DNA of 64,000 nucleotides from Solanum dulcamara. Taxonomy: Eukaryota; Streptophyta; Magnoliopsida; Solanales; Solanaceae. The notes beneath the pieces are model-generated. The model did no database searches and was not told the origin of the DNA. It worked only from the letters and a program-made list of their open reading frames with translations. Location: contig NC_077239.1 in the NCBI RefSeq assembly GCF_947179165.1, positions 66,506,634 to 66,570,633 on the forward strand, given 5' to 3'. Below, piece by piece: positions 1 through 11,385 of this stretch; the stretch's first letter is position 1, and every line of letters starts with the position of its first letter. The position numbers and the translations under genes are program-made.

Positions 1-2512
1 TAAGAAACGGTGTTGATGCACTGAATAACCAAGTAAAATTGAGTGCATCCCAAATGCCTTTAATGCCTCAATTAGAAAAAAGGAGCATGTTCTCGACGCC
101 TCATAAATTTTCAAAACCAATGACCAAGTATTGTGGTGGTACGATTCCCGCTAAAACCAGTTTAAAAGAGTAGAAAAAGTGTGAGAAGTCCTTCTCAAAA
201 GAGTAGTTAAAAACCAATGGAATACCGGGAATGTACCAAAAAATGAGTGAATATGCTCAAACAATGCAAGCATTCCATCACCAGCATCCAAACAAGATAC
301 ACACGACCATAAGGAAATACAAGGTCCTAGCACACAATAAGTCAAGGAACTAACCTAGGATCCAATCGCTTCTCAGAGAAAACCTCGGGCCCATCAATAG
401 ATAATTGATAAGATGGCATCATAAGCCTACCGCTAAACAAAAGCGAAAAATCGAGGCATGGCTTCAAATCATAAAGGGGGAGAAATATCTCTAGGTACGA
501 TGTCTTACCCCAAAATATGCCACCTCAGCTCCCAACCAGCACCGCTAAGACAAACCTACAGCTATGACGAGCCCTAGAGGTCTCAGGCACTAGCATAAAA
601 GGGGTATCCTATCCATAATAAGCCCTACCGAAAGCTACGACTGCTAAGAGGGAAACAACCACATGATAAGGAACCTAAGGCTCAAACCTAGCCTAAGTCC
701 ATTAATATCGATCCTAAACAGGATAAAAAATGCTAAGTCACCACCACACCCAAAGCTTACAACCTAATATAAGGATTTTATGGGACTATTCTAGCTTAAG
801 GCTCATTCGGGAACAAAATGACAGGTTCGGGTGAGGATAATGCCAATCATGTCAAATACTCACCTACGTCACATGTAAAGTATGCTACACGATATATAAT
901 AGAGTTCAGTCAAAGGGGGGGACTGTAGCCTACCTCAAAATCGATCACGTGTGCTCCAAATCTACTATAATGAAGCTCTCATCCTCCAAATCGCCTCCAA
1001 TCGCCGCCATGCTAAAAAATGTTAATCACATCATCAATATGATCATTATGACACTAAAATTATCAAATTCAGAGATGGGCCAATTTCGAGGTCTAAAATG
1101 AGAAAAGTAGGACCCGCATCTAGAATTCTGGAATTGACCCCCAAAATAGGTTCTAAACATCACTCCAAGCTCACAAATCAACATTATAACACAATTCGGG
1201 GTTGGAAAACAACACAAAATGAGCATGCAACGAAAATTCTTAAGAATCCAAACTAAAAAAGAAAATGACAGCTTCTTGATCATCTAATTCTAAAACACCG
1301 AGACCCTTTCAACCCAAAAAATTATACTACGATGATCTTTGTGAAAAACCCTACAATCTAGCCTAAAAAATCACTCAAATTGGATTTAAATTGATCAAGT
1401 TATAACCTCCACAATTTCAACAAAATGCAACTCTGAAAATCACTATAGCAGTGGCTAAAAATGAATTCTTACCTCACACGAAGCCTCTCCTCGCGTTTCC
1501 GAGAGCACCACCAGATTTCTCACAAACTTCACTTGAAATTGGACCTTTGAATCGCCCAATTTGACCTCAAAATAATGGAGAAAACAATGTTTAAAGTTTG
1601 GAAGAGAAACTAAAATTCGTCTTGGCCTTCATTAAAAAGACCAAGTCAATGGCCTTTGTGAACGCGACTACAGTGCTCCGCGAATGCGGAGGCCAAGAAA
1701 CCTGACCTTCGCGAATGTGACCAGAGCCCCGTGATCACAGAGGCAAAGCTCTCACACCTCCATGAATGTAGAGAGAAACTTCCAGGACCTCCGCGATCGC
1801 GGAGAACAAAAGTCCTTGCACCAGATATCAGCTAAAAAACTGATATTTCTCAAGTTCAAATATTTTGACGGGGTGCTCAAAATTCATTCGGAATCTCATA
1901 AGCGCAAACGAAATATGCTACCCCACCTAATTAGATGTTCCAAACTCAATGAAGCAATCTAAATTTCCATACGAGGTTATTACGACTGAAAGTAGGCCAC
2001 ACATCTAAGGGCTATTTTGAGCCAAATTCCACAAGGAGCCTCGGGATTAGACCTGAAGCCTCGAGAAGTGAACGAAGGATTGTTCTAGACCAAACTCGAC
2101 ATTACGGAACTAATTGTGCTGTCAGAATTTTCATCCGAGCGTGTCTTCTTTGAATGTTGACCAAAGTCAACTATAGCCAAATTTTAAAGGTAAAAGCGTC
2201 AAATGGTCCTAAACTCATACCGATCGCCTTGGCACTCCTGCCGACCATGCTACTAGCCTAATTTGGCTTATCCGTAGCTGATGGAACCATCAAAATTTCA
2301 TTCTAAGGTTTTTTTCTGAAGTTATGACCGAAGTCAACTTTTCAAGTTATAAAAGCTCCAGAACAGGGAAACGGGCATAAAACCCAAATAAACGATCGAG
2401 CAATCGAACCGTCAGTGCCGGCATGTCATAAATGACTTAGGGTTGTTGTAGGAAAGCTCTAAACGCTGAAAAGATCGGAGAATCAAGAAAAATGACCTGG
2501 AGGGTCATTACA
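1..2512 (-). mobile_element. Ty3/gypsy LTR, cut by the window start
   Basis: The right edge is sharp: the plus strand ends in GGGTCATTACA at 2512, so on the minus strand the LTR opens with TGTAATGACCC. That is the same kind of end as the chromovirus LTR at 34543. No purine tract lies right of the edge, so the DNA to the right looks external. It is therefore either a solo LTR or the 5' LTR of a minus-strand element lying left of the window. Positions 1660-1830 hold a cluster of CG-rich words such as CTCCGCGATCGCGGAG, which is like other LTRs in this window. No coding region is credible. The left edge was not found, so part of 1-900 could be internal element DNA. Confidence 0.55.
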
Positions 2513-2566
2513 GAAACGCATAAGAGAAGGAATGCTATTGTGTCTAAATTTTGGATGCTTCTTCTA

Positions 2567-2567
<1 letters not shown>

Positions 2568-2606
<39 letters not shown>

Positions 2607-2608
2607 AT
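2568..2608. repeat. Compound (TC)n(TA)n microsatellite
   Basis: An uninterrupted TC run passes directly into a TA run. It lies in short, otherwise unrecognised sequence between the LTR edge at 2512 and the Helitron-like end near 2727. Confidence 0.95.
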
Positions 2609-2659
2609 ATAAATATTAGCTTGAGCAAAATATTTAGAATGTCACCTGATGATTCTAGA

Positions 2660-2779
2660 GCTAAAAACATAGTGATAAAATTACCTTTTTAGCCTTGGTC
2701 GTCCTTGGCTTGGTTTTTCTATAGAACTAGATGAGTTATGACCATGCTTAGCACGGGCCAAACATGTTATCTTATTACG
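2660..2779 (-). mobile_element. Helitron-like 3' end, copy 1
   Basis: On the minus strand a GC-rich hairpin (2740-2759, arms near GGCCCGTGC/GCATGGTC) is followed 9 nt later by CTAG at 2730-2727 and then T. A hairpin plus CTRR-T is the known 3' terminus of Helitrons. The same hairpin, 9-nt spacing and CTAGT recur at 28403 and 57318. The resemblance continues beyond CTAG (the GGTCGTCC block near 2697), which a simple Helitron terminus would not predict. The gypsy element at 2780 interrupts this unit, which resumes at 9414. Confidence 0.5.
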
Positions 2780-4431
2780 TGTCACAACCCAATTAGGGCC
2801 GCGACGGGTACCCGAAAGTGTTATTTCGGGCACCTACTATAGTGTATCCTATTCTTACTACTGAGTGGCCGAATGAATGATACTATTGTTAAAAGCATAA
2901 TTATAACCATGTGTCCACAAACTTTACTAACATATTACACATCGACGAACAAAGGTGAAAAACATCTAGTTGTACAAATCTGTCTACAAGCCTCTAAAAA
3001 AGATACATACGACCAAAAGGAGGGCCGGTTTCTGCCGTGCCTAAATATATACACAAAAGTAGTACCGATAAAATGAATCTATAAAACAACTGGAGCGCTC
3101 TTGGTGTACTGCTAGTGGAGCTCTTAAGGACCGAACTCGTCTGCCTGCCTATCTACGTGGCATGAAACGCAGCATCCACAAGAAGGGACATCCGTACGAG
3201 TAATGTACCGAGTATGTAAGGCATGAAAATCAACATAATAACGAACATAAGGTATGAACAACCGTATCATAGAATCATAGAACATAAAGTGAGATAAGAG
3301 AGTAACCTGTACATATGAGTGCCTTTTAGGCCGAATGCTATGTATGCTTGTCTTTTCCTTTAAAAGCATTTCTTTTTCATATACATAGAAAATAGAACAT
3401 GTCATATCGCCCACATATGTCCTGCGTCCGGGCATCCCGCTTCTGGAAGGAAAATTTCTCCAACTGATCAGGTGGGAATGTGTCTATAGCGCTACATATA
3501 CACCTCCCCATATCCCCCATATACATATACATATACATATAGACAGCATGCACGAGAGCCCAATGAAAGTCACATATTTATCAGAGTGACGGAGGGTCGG
3601 TAACCTCCGATTATATTATGGATTAATCATGGTCACTTCGTCTCACCTTGAAGGAACAATTGTTATAAGATGAGACTATTATTTAATAATCAAGATGAGA
3701 GTAATATCAAGAACCTTTTAGACATGAATCCGTTCTTATCATAGCCATTATAACATATTCTCATTCTCGACGTCATCAATGTCGTTGTAAAACATATCTA
3801 TTGTTACTATCATAAAAGCTTATGATACTGTAAACCTTTGTCTTGAAAAGCTATAGGCATTTTGGAAAACATTGACGGGTTATAGAAAAAGTAGTCATTC
3901 CCTTGGGACCATTGACACCTAACTTTTGAAAACAAAGAAAATATGGAAGCACTTATGAAACCATAACATCGGGATCATGCCTTGAAAGAAAAGGGTAAGC
4001 CTTGCATACCTTGTCCGCTTCCTTAGTCAATCTCACTTAACTCTTGGCCTTCCCAAAATCTATAACAAGATTAATGAATGCCAACATTAGCTAAAGGTAT
4101 CCAAGAACCTCTATATAGATAGTATATGGTAATGGGCCTTCTTAATTAGTTACTACATAAGAGTAGTTCTTTCATGGACTTGGGCGACTACTTGTTTTGG
4201 GCCTCAACTCTCTTATCATTATTCCTTTGTAGCCCAAACTTATGAATCTCACTTTTGTAATTCCCAAACTAATTTTCGAAATTCCATATAAATTTTTCCC
4301 TCGGCCTTCCTCCGTATTTTCACCTCAATGTTTCCTTGAATATTACACCGGTGTAAATAAAATAACTCATAACCTCTTTCCTTGCAAGTCAAATTTTTTT
4401 TTCCGAATGTGTAAAAGTGCGAGTTGTAACA
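2780..4431 (-). repeat. 3' LTR of the 2780-9413 gypsy element, internally deleted
   Basis: It aligns with the 2500-bp partner LTR but is 1652 bp long. One deletion accounts for the difference: 4110|4111 joins the equivalents of 8245 and 9096, removing 850 bp, with TC shared at both sides. The outer parts differ from the partner at many positions, while about 3230-4108 is almost identical to 7364-8244. Confidence 0.93.
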
Positions 4432-4445
4432 TCCTCCCCCCCTTT
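4432..4445 (-). other. Polypurine tract of the gypsy element
   Basis: On the minus strand the bases just before the 3' LTR read AAAGGGGGGGAGGA. A purine tract in this place primes plus-strand DNA synthesis in LTR retroelements. It confirms the minus orientation. Confidence 0.88.
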
Positions 4446-5199
4446 AGAACATTCATCCTCGAATGTTGCACCAGCCTTATGGTATATTATGATATATCGG
4501 GGAGGTCTCCTTTATAGTTGTAAGCTCCTTACTCCCTATGTACCCACTTTCTTTCTTCTTCCCAAACACCACTGTGTTAGGACTTTTCAGTCTATGTCTT
4601 TTACTCTGCCTCCTGAATTTCATCCGATTAGTGCCTTCTATATATCGTAACACTACCTGCTGGGATTCACTTGTCAATCAATCAATCACGAATGAGATGT
4701 CGTATATATATATATATATATATATACTACCATTTCACTCACAAATATTTCCAGACGCTATTCTAACTTACTTTAATTCGAAAGCCATGTCGCGCTTCTT
4801 TCCTTTTCACCAGTCTAGTCTATCTCAGCCTACATGACCCCGATAGGGTTTCTAACCGCTTCATATACCCTAATTTATGTTTGGTTGCCCTAATTTCAAA
4901 TTCGTCTCCTATACCTACAGTCATGAAATTTCCAGTCCACTTCTCGGGAGGTCACCCATCCTAAAATTGCCCTCACCCTGGCACGCTTAACCTCAAAACT
5001 TTAATGCATTTCGGTGTCTTAATACTAGTATATTTGCCTCCACTCCCCTACACGACCTTTATCACATAATCTGGAGCAGGTTAGGGTCTTAACAACTTCC
5101 AAAGCACTCTCGTAACGCATCTTTTCCCTTTAATTACCATTTTAGCCTTCACAATCCCCAATATTCACCCTTTACCTATGTATACGACTACCTTTTGTC
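4446..5199 (-). other. Non-coding 3' internal part of the gypsy element
   Basis: No open frame with recognisable pol similarity lies between the protease remnant and the polypurine tract, so RT, RNase H and integrase appear to have been deleted. A (TA)n run sits at 4703-4727. Several open frames overlap here on both strands with no family resemblance, and I regard them as chance. Confidence 0.6.
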
Positions 5200-5345
5200 C
5201 TAGATTTCCCAATTCTCAATACGTTCAATAATACAAAGAGCGGTATACGATAAAGTAGAACCTAAATCAATTACCACATACATATCATAGAGAAATGCCG
5301 GTAGTGTACCTGTAGTCGTATCCGAGGAAGGTTCAGGATCCTACC
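5200..5345 (-). pseudogene. Retroviral-type aspartic protease remnant (gypsy)
   Basis: Minus-strand translation gives VVIDLGSTLSY, close to the D-[SLT]-G-[SA] active-site box of gypsy proteases, so the catalytic Asp is present. The frame closes soon afterwards at stops and the rest of the domain is unrecognisable. It lies directly downstream of the gag zinc-knuckle region, as expected for gag-pro order. The fragment is too short to be a working enzyme. Confidence 0.6.
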
Positions 5346-5693
5346 GTCCTGCCAATGCATATATACGGTGCGGAGGACTGGCTGATCTAGGTGCCCCTCC
5401 TCCTCTGCCTCGGCCACGACTCGCTGAAGCCTGGAAAGTCTGTCCAGGAGGGCGCACAGTCGATGATGAACCAACTGCCGATCCGACGGGCTGGGCTCTG
5501 TCTTCTTCATACCTTAGTGGGCAATCACGCATTAAATTTCCAGTCCGACCACATGCAAAACATGCACCTGTATCTAGGTAGCATCGCCCAGCGTGTGGCC
5601 TGCCATACCGAGGACACCGTAGTGGGGGTTGCCTTGTCTTGTTAAAATCAGCTCTATACTGGGACCCTAAAACTCTAGAAGTCTGTTCTGGTC
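5341..5693 (-). pseudogene. Gag C-terminus with altered zinc knuckle
   Basis: Minus-strand translation contains CFACGRTGNLMRDC. This fits the CX2CX4HX4C nucleic-acid-binding knuckle of gag except that Asn stands where His is expected. A serine/arginine/glycine-rich tail follows, as in chromovirus gag. The frame differs from the upstream gag segment, so at least one frameshift separates them. Confidence 0.65.
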
Positions 5694-6716
5694 CTAAATA
5701 GGTAGGATGGTCAAATCTTCTATCCGCAAATCGAGGAGGTGTGCTGGCCGCTGATTGTCCTGAATACCCGGAATGCTGTTGTGCTTGTCCCCCTCTGTAC
5801 TCACTTCTAGTTTCGAAAAATTTGCCTTTTTTCTAGAACTTCCATCCGAATAACATTCACCTATTTGTGGCTGATGTTGTTCCTCCAGGTTTTGGGCGTG
5901 GGCCTGGATACGAGCAATAGTCATCCCATCCTGGAGTGAAGCCGTTAAGCACTCTTTAACTAAATGTGGTCCCAACCCACTCACAAACTGATGTACACAA
6001 TCTCCCATATCATCCACCATGGCTGGGGCATACCTGGCCAAGGAGTTAAAACGGAGGCTATATTCTCGGATGCTTATATTTCCTTGCTTAAGATTAAAGA
6101 ACATATCGGATCGAACCCGTCGAATCTCCAGTGGTAAGTAATGTCACAAGAATGCTTCAGTGAACTCCTGCCAGACCGGAGGAGGAGCATTTGCTCCCCG
6201 TGAAGATATCCAATTATTATACCACTGGACCGCCACATCCCGCAATCTATATAAAGCTAACTCCACTGACTCGGTATCCGAAGCATGTATTATCCTCAGT
6301 GTTCTCAGCATCTCATCTATGAAACCTTGCGGGTCTTTCTCTGGTTTTGATCCATAAAATTCTGGTGGTTTCAGGGTGATAAAATCTCGGGCTCTCACAC
6401 TCACCACCCTGTCTCCCTGGAACTCACCCTGTCGTTGAGCTTGTGCGGTAACTAACTGGGTCAGCAACTGAATAGCCTTAGTTATCTGCTGGCCCAGAGC
6501 TGCTGGCGGCGGCACTGGAGGTACTGGGGCTGGAGCTGGGGCTCCTTCTTGCTCTGCCGACCCGGGGAGAGCATGAAAAGTCTGGGGAGGAGCTTCGTTA
6601 TTAGACTCTCCTTCTTCAACCTCCACTGGTAGCCCTCGCTCAACTCTTCTCCCATCCACCGTCTTATCCATAAGGGCCGCCATAGATTTCCTCTTCACCG
6701 GCATTACTGAAACCAT
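5694..6716 (-). pseudogene. gag: Gypsy gag (capsid region), one in-frame stop
   Basis: The start at 6716 opens a frame with a proline/alanine-rich N-terminal stretch and then the Retrotrans_gag core (the ITLKPPEFYGSKPEKDPQGF stretch and WYNNW). A TGA at 6144-6146 ends it. The same frame continues at once into NISIREYSLRFNSLARYAP and VSGLGPHLVKECL, which are the rest of the gag core, to 5694. The product would form the capsid-like particle. The family residue at the stop is probably Arg, so CGA to TGA is likely. The upstream PBS and LTR and the downstream knuckle and protease are in the expected order. Confidence 0.85.
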
Positions 6717-6897
6717 AACACAGGATTAAGAGGAGGACATAGAAACCAGGTAACATAGCTCTATCGCACGATCTAGAGTATAAATAAGATCATATTTCGT
6801 AAATGCCCTGCAACCCCCTATTTATAAGTGTGGCGCGCTTCACACCCATAAACAGGACTCTACTGGACATGGCTCGTAGACAACCCCTAGGACCGCC

Positions 6898-6910
6898 TAC
6901 TCTGATACTA
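6898..6910 (-). other. Primer binding site, initiator-tRNA-Met type
   Basis: On the minus strand TAGTATCAGAGTA follows the LTR end after a 3-nt spacer. It matches the tRNA-iMet 3' end complement TGGTATCAGAGCC with a few changes. Confidence 0.78.
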
Positions 6911-6913
6911 CTT

Positions 6914-9413
6914 TGTCACAACCCAACTAGGGCCTCGACAGGTACCCGAAAGTGTTATTCCGGGCACCTACTATAACGTATCCTATTCTTACTACTGAGT
7001 GGGCCGAATGAATGATACTATTGTTAAAATCATAATTATAACCATGTGTCCACAAACTTTACTAACATATTACACATCGACGAACAAAGGTGTAAAACAT
7101 CTAGTTGTATATATCTGTCTATGAGTTGCTAAACAAGATACATATGACCACAAGGAGGGCCGGTTTCTGTCGTGCCCCAATATATACACAAAAGTAGTAC
7201 CGATAAAATGAAGCTCCGAAACAACTGGAGCGCTCTTAGTGTATTGCTAGTGGAGTTCCTAAGGACCAAACTCGTCCGCCTGCCTACCTGCGTGGCATGA
7301 AATGCAGCGTCCAGAAGAAGGGACGTCAGTACGAGTAATGTACTGAGTATGTAAGGCATGAAAATCAACATAATAACGAACATAAGGTATGAACAACCGT
7401 ATCATAGAATCATAGAACATAAAGTGAGATAAGAGAGTAACCTGTACATATGAGTGCCTTTTAGGCCGGATGCCATGTATGCTTGTCTTTTCCTTTAAAA
7501 ACATTTCTTTTTCATATACATAGAAAATAGAACATGTCATATCGCCCACATATGTCCTGCGTCCGGGCATCCCGCTTCTGGAAGGAAAATTTCTCCAACT
7601 GATCAGGTGGGAATGCGTCTATAGCGCTACATATACACCTCCCCATATCCCCCATATACATATACATATACATATAGACAGCATGCACGAGAGCCCAATG
7701 AAAGTCACATATTTATCGGAGTGACGGAGGGTCGGTAACCTCCGATTATATTATGGATTAATCATGGTCACTTCGTCTCACCTTGAAGGAACAATTGTTA
7801 TAAGATGAGACTATTATTTAAAAATCAAGATGAGAGTAATATCAAGAACCTTTTAGACATGAATCCGTTCTTATCATAGCCATTATAACATATTCTCATT
7901 CTCGACGTCATCAATGTCGTTGTAAAACATATCTATTGTTACTATCATAAAAGCTTATGATACTGTAAACCTTTGTCTTGAAAAGCTATAGGCATTTTGG
8001 AAAACATTGACGGGTTATAGAAAAAGTAGTCATTCCCTTGGGACCATTGACACCTAACTTTTGAAAACAAAGAAAATATGGAAGCACTTATGAAACCATA
8101 ACATCGGGATCATGCCTTGAAAGAAAAGGGTAAGCCTTGCATACCTTGTCCGCTTCCTTAGTCAATCTCACTTAACTCTTGGCCTTCCCAAAATCTATAA
8201 CAAGATTAATGAATGCCAACATTAGCTAAAGGTATCCAAGAACCTCATTCTAAACTAACATTTTATCTATCAAAATTTCGACAACACTTTCCCTGTAAAT
8301 ACACCACCCCCGAGAATCTAACTCGGCCAATTTTATCAACAACCATCCGAGAATTCAACTTGGTTAAATTACCAACAACAATACCAAATCAATATACTAC
8401 TTCCTCCAAAACCTTCCAACTCCAATAAGAACAATAACAATCTAATCCCTTCTTTCAAATTCAATTACGACAACCCAATAATTTACACACTAACCACATC
8501 ATACTAACAACATTAGCTTCCAAATATGCAAGAACATTATATTAAATTTACAAACTTCTAAGACAAGTCTCCGACTACTACAACTTTATAAGGATCCTTA
8601 AGCTTTTATTAGCAACATAGAATCCATAACAACAACTAAAACACTAAATAGAATCAATTCACAATAACTTGTCAAACCACCCCCATATTTGTCCACGCAA
8701 CTACATGCATAATTTCATGAATTTTCATCCATTTCTTCACTCTACAACATATACCCACCATCCATAACATATAAAGAAGATTGAAACCTTACCTTTTCCA
8801 CTTAGTTCTTCAACTTGGCTAGAATTGTGTCTTGCAAGAATACATAGTCTTCTTGTTCCAACAATCACTCTTTGTTGATTAGGGCCTTGAACTTGCTTGG
8901 AATACTAGAAGAAATGATTTTTAAAACAGGATTTCAAGGGATACAATTCCTAGCTTTGCCGATTTTTCCTCTCTTAATTCTTCCCTTCTTTCTTTCTCCA
9001 ACTTTCTTGAAAGTTATAGGAATGGAAATAAGATGACTACTAAGTCATCTTTTAGACTTTGTTTTCTTGAAGTTTCTAGCAACTAGAGAATATATCTATA
9101 TAGATAGTATATGGTAATGGGCCTTCTTAATTAGTTACTACATAAGAGTAGTTTTTCCATGGACTTGGGCCACTACTTGTTTTGGGCCTCAACTCTCTTA
9201 TCATTATTCCTTTGTAGACTCAACTTATGAATTTCAGTTTTGTAATTCCCAAACTAATTTTCGAAATTCACATAAATTTTTCCCTCGACCTTCCTCCGTA
9301 TTTTCACCTCAATTTTTCCTTGAACATTACACCGGTGTAAATAAAATAACTGATAACCTCTTTCCTTGCAAGTCAATTTTTTTTCCGAATGCGCAAAAGT
9401 GCGAGATGTAACA
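6914..9413 (-). repeat. 5' LTR of the 2780-9413 gypsy element, full length
   Basis: This is the complete 2500-bp LTR, bounded by TG and CA ends and next to the PBS. It retains the 850-bp segment (8246-9095) that the other LTR has lost. The 103-codon open frame at 7259-7570 has a counterpart at 3124-3435 only because the LTRs are copies of each other. Confidence 0.93.
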
Positions 9414-9817
9414 TTATGGATCTAAAATTAATGAAGGTTAAACGACCATATCTTTGTTGCATATTAAATTAAGTAAAACACATATTGGTAATAACAATAT
9501 TAGTATTTTGAACATAGTATAGCTGCCAAATTTTTTCTGTACATATTCATTTAATGTCATATACTATTGGACGTTTAAGGGAGATATTTACCTAGCTGAA
9601 CATTTACATACATGGAAGTATTAATTACATATATATATAGTATAGTAGCAGATGTAGTCTTAGTGTTGTGATCAGTGTCTTTAAGTCGGTCTTGATGAAA
9701 ATCACCTGTTCAATTTTAATTAAGACGAAATGTTAGTATTCCAAATATATTTCATTCAAGTTGATAAATGGATAGTAAAGATAAACCAACCTAATATCAC
9801 AACAATAAATACTTTCA

Positions 9818-9945
9818 ACCATCACAAAAGAGTACCAAAAGATGACATCCAATAGCATCAACAAAAGATTGCAAAACATGATATCCAATGACAGCAACAG
9901 AAGAGCACCAAAAATGGTATCCAGTACAGCAGCAAAAGTGATTTC
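9818..9945. repeat. Degenerate ~41-bp tandem repeat, about 3 copies
   Basis: Units share a CAACA(A/G)AAGA...CAAAA.ATG.(C/T)ATCCA pattern three times in a row. The 74-codon minus-strand frame here is a by-product of the repeat. Confidence 0.6.
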
Positions 9946-11040
9946 AACCGTTCTCAAAATAACATTTCAACTGCACTTTAAAACAATTTACATTAACTCT
10001 GGCAATAAATTGAGGGTTTAATAGGTAAAAAAATATAGTTTTTTGATTTGTCAAATTTAATAAGTAAAAAAGGAAATTAAAAATTAGGAATTTTTTGACA
10101 AATAAAAGCATGCTTCAAAGTAGAATTCTTCTGAGATCCATTGCGGAGGGAGTACGTATTAATTATATCTAAACCAAATGGAAATTAAAATAAAATGTGT
10201 GGTGTTGAATGTATAGGGTTTTGAAATTAATCAATAATCAATAAATGAGCCCCATTAATTCCATAAAAACCAAAGCAATAAAGAATTGCTAGCACCATCC
10301 TTACTTCCCTTGTAAAGTAAACCATCAATGTGTTGTGTAGTTGCAGATTTCAATTGATGAATTAAAAAGTGAGTTGCTTTTGAGGAAGGAAGAAAATAAT
10401 GAATAAGTCACAAAGGATAGAATTGGGGGTGTTATATAACCACTTCACCTTGAAAACATCAGATTTGGTTCGATTAGCATACGCCAAAAGCAACACTAAA
10501 AGTCAGCATTTTTCTCACTAAACTAATACTGAACATAGTCCCTAAAGGAAATTTACAGTTGCACATAGAGATACATGATCTCTGTTTCTTTGTAACCTCA
10601 TTCTTTTCTTTTATTTTTATTTTTTGTGATCTTTTACAAGCAAATATCTCCAATGAATGCTTTAAGTCCATAAAGACAACATCATTCTTTTTACTATCTT
10701 TGGATTGTCAAGGATGGTCAGAATGTATTAGAGTTGCTTTGTAATATCACTATTTTACTTATTGCCAACAATAGAGTCAGGAACTGTATATTTAAAATAA
10801 TGCTTAGCTGAAACACTACAAGCCGGTAGCCTCCTTTTAATTTCATTCCCTTTAAGCTCAAGAAGTGGGATGTTATCCTAATAACAGTTGTATCACGAAT
10901 GGGGTAACCCACTCATTACATTAAAGTTTTGGGTCGGACACTCAGATTCTTTCACACTAAAAGTCTAAAACCCCACTTAGCCCTTCCAAATACTACTTTT
11001 ATCAGCAAAATATAAACTTCAAAATAATCTAAATACGTAT

Positions 11041-11280
11041 AAACCAATGATAAAAGTACAACACTCATCCAACAAAATGTGAACTTTAAACAGTTTCCTA
11101 GCATAAAAGATCAGAAAACAAAACCTGAATAGAAGGAACAAGAGTTCATTTCAACTCCAATATAAAGCATATACACACTAAACCAACAATCAAAGTTTAA
11201 CACCCATCTAACAAAATGTGAACTTTAAACAGCTTTATAGCATAAAAAGATCATAAAACAAAACCTGAAGAAAAGAAGCA
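11041..11280. repeat. Diverged ~100-bp direct repeat
   Basis: Blocks 11041-11140 and 11182-11280 share AAAATGTGAACTTTAAACAG and AAACAAAACCTGAA in the same order, with small differences between copies. Confidence 0.75.
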
Positions 11281-11385
11281 TGAATAAATATTATACCATT
11301 TTTTACTACAATTGCAAAAATAAAATTATAATCAATGCATAAAACAAATTCAATACCTTCTAATTCTTTTTCAAGTGAGGAGTTT

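Larger units (their letters stand above)
2780..9413 (-). mobile_element. Non-autonomous Ty3/gypsy element with two LTRs
   Basis: Direct LTRs (2780-4431 and 6914-9413) begin TGTCACAACC and end TGTAACA on the plus strand. Read on the minus strand, a tRNA-iMet-type PBS follows the right LTR and a purine tract precedes the left one, so the element runs right to left. Flanking 5-mers are TTACG (2775-2779) and TTATG (9414-9418), a target duplication with one mismatch. The internal region is only about 2.5 kb and holds gag and a protease remnant. No RT, RNase H or integrase is visible, so movement would have needed proteins from elsewhere. The gag type and the AAAGGGGGGGAGGA tract suggest the Del/Tekay chromovirus group. 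Confidence 0.93.
9414..11380. other. Relic AT-rich DNA, no gene; part of a Helitron-like unit
   Basis: Segment 9450-9725 resembles 28960-29880 once the MITE there is discounted, so both belong to one dispersed family. Within the stretch are a degenerate tandem repeat at 9818-9945, a possible Stowaway-type end near 10140-10156 (GCGGAGGGAGTACG), and a duplicated block at 11041-11140 and 11182-11280. I see no credible coding region. Confidence 0.6.

Noticed and set aside
3124..7570. Nearly identical 103-codon minus-strand frames at 3124-3435 and 7259-7570
   Set aside because: They occupy the same place in the two LTRs, so similarity comes from LTR duplication, and the composition has no domain. 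They are not evidence of a gene.
9818..9945. Possible CRISPR-like array
   Set aside because: Units are directly tandem and diverged with no unique spacers, and the DNA is plant nuclear.
9733..9957. 74-codon hydrophobic minus-strand frame
   Set aside because: It overlaps a degenerate tandem repeat, and the hydrophobic pattern follows from the repeat unit.
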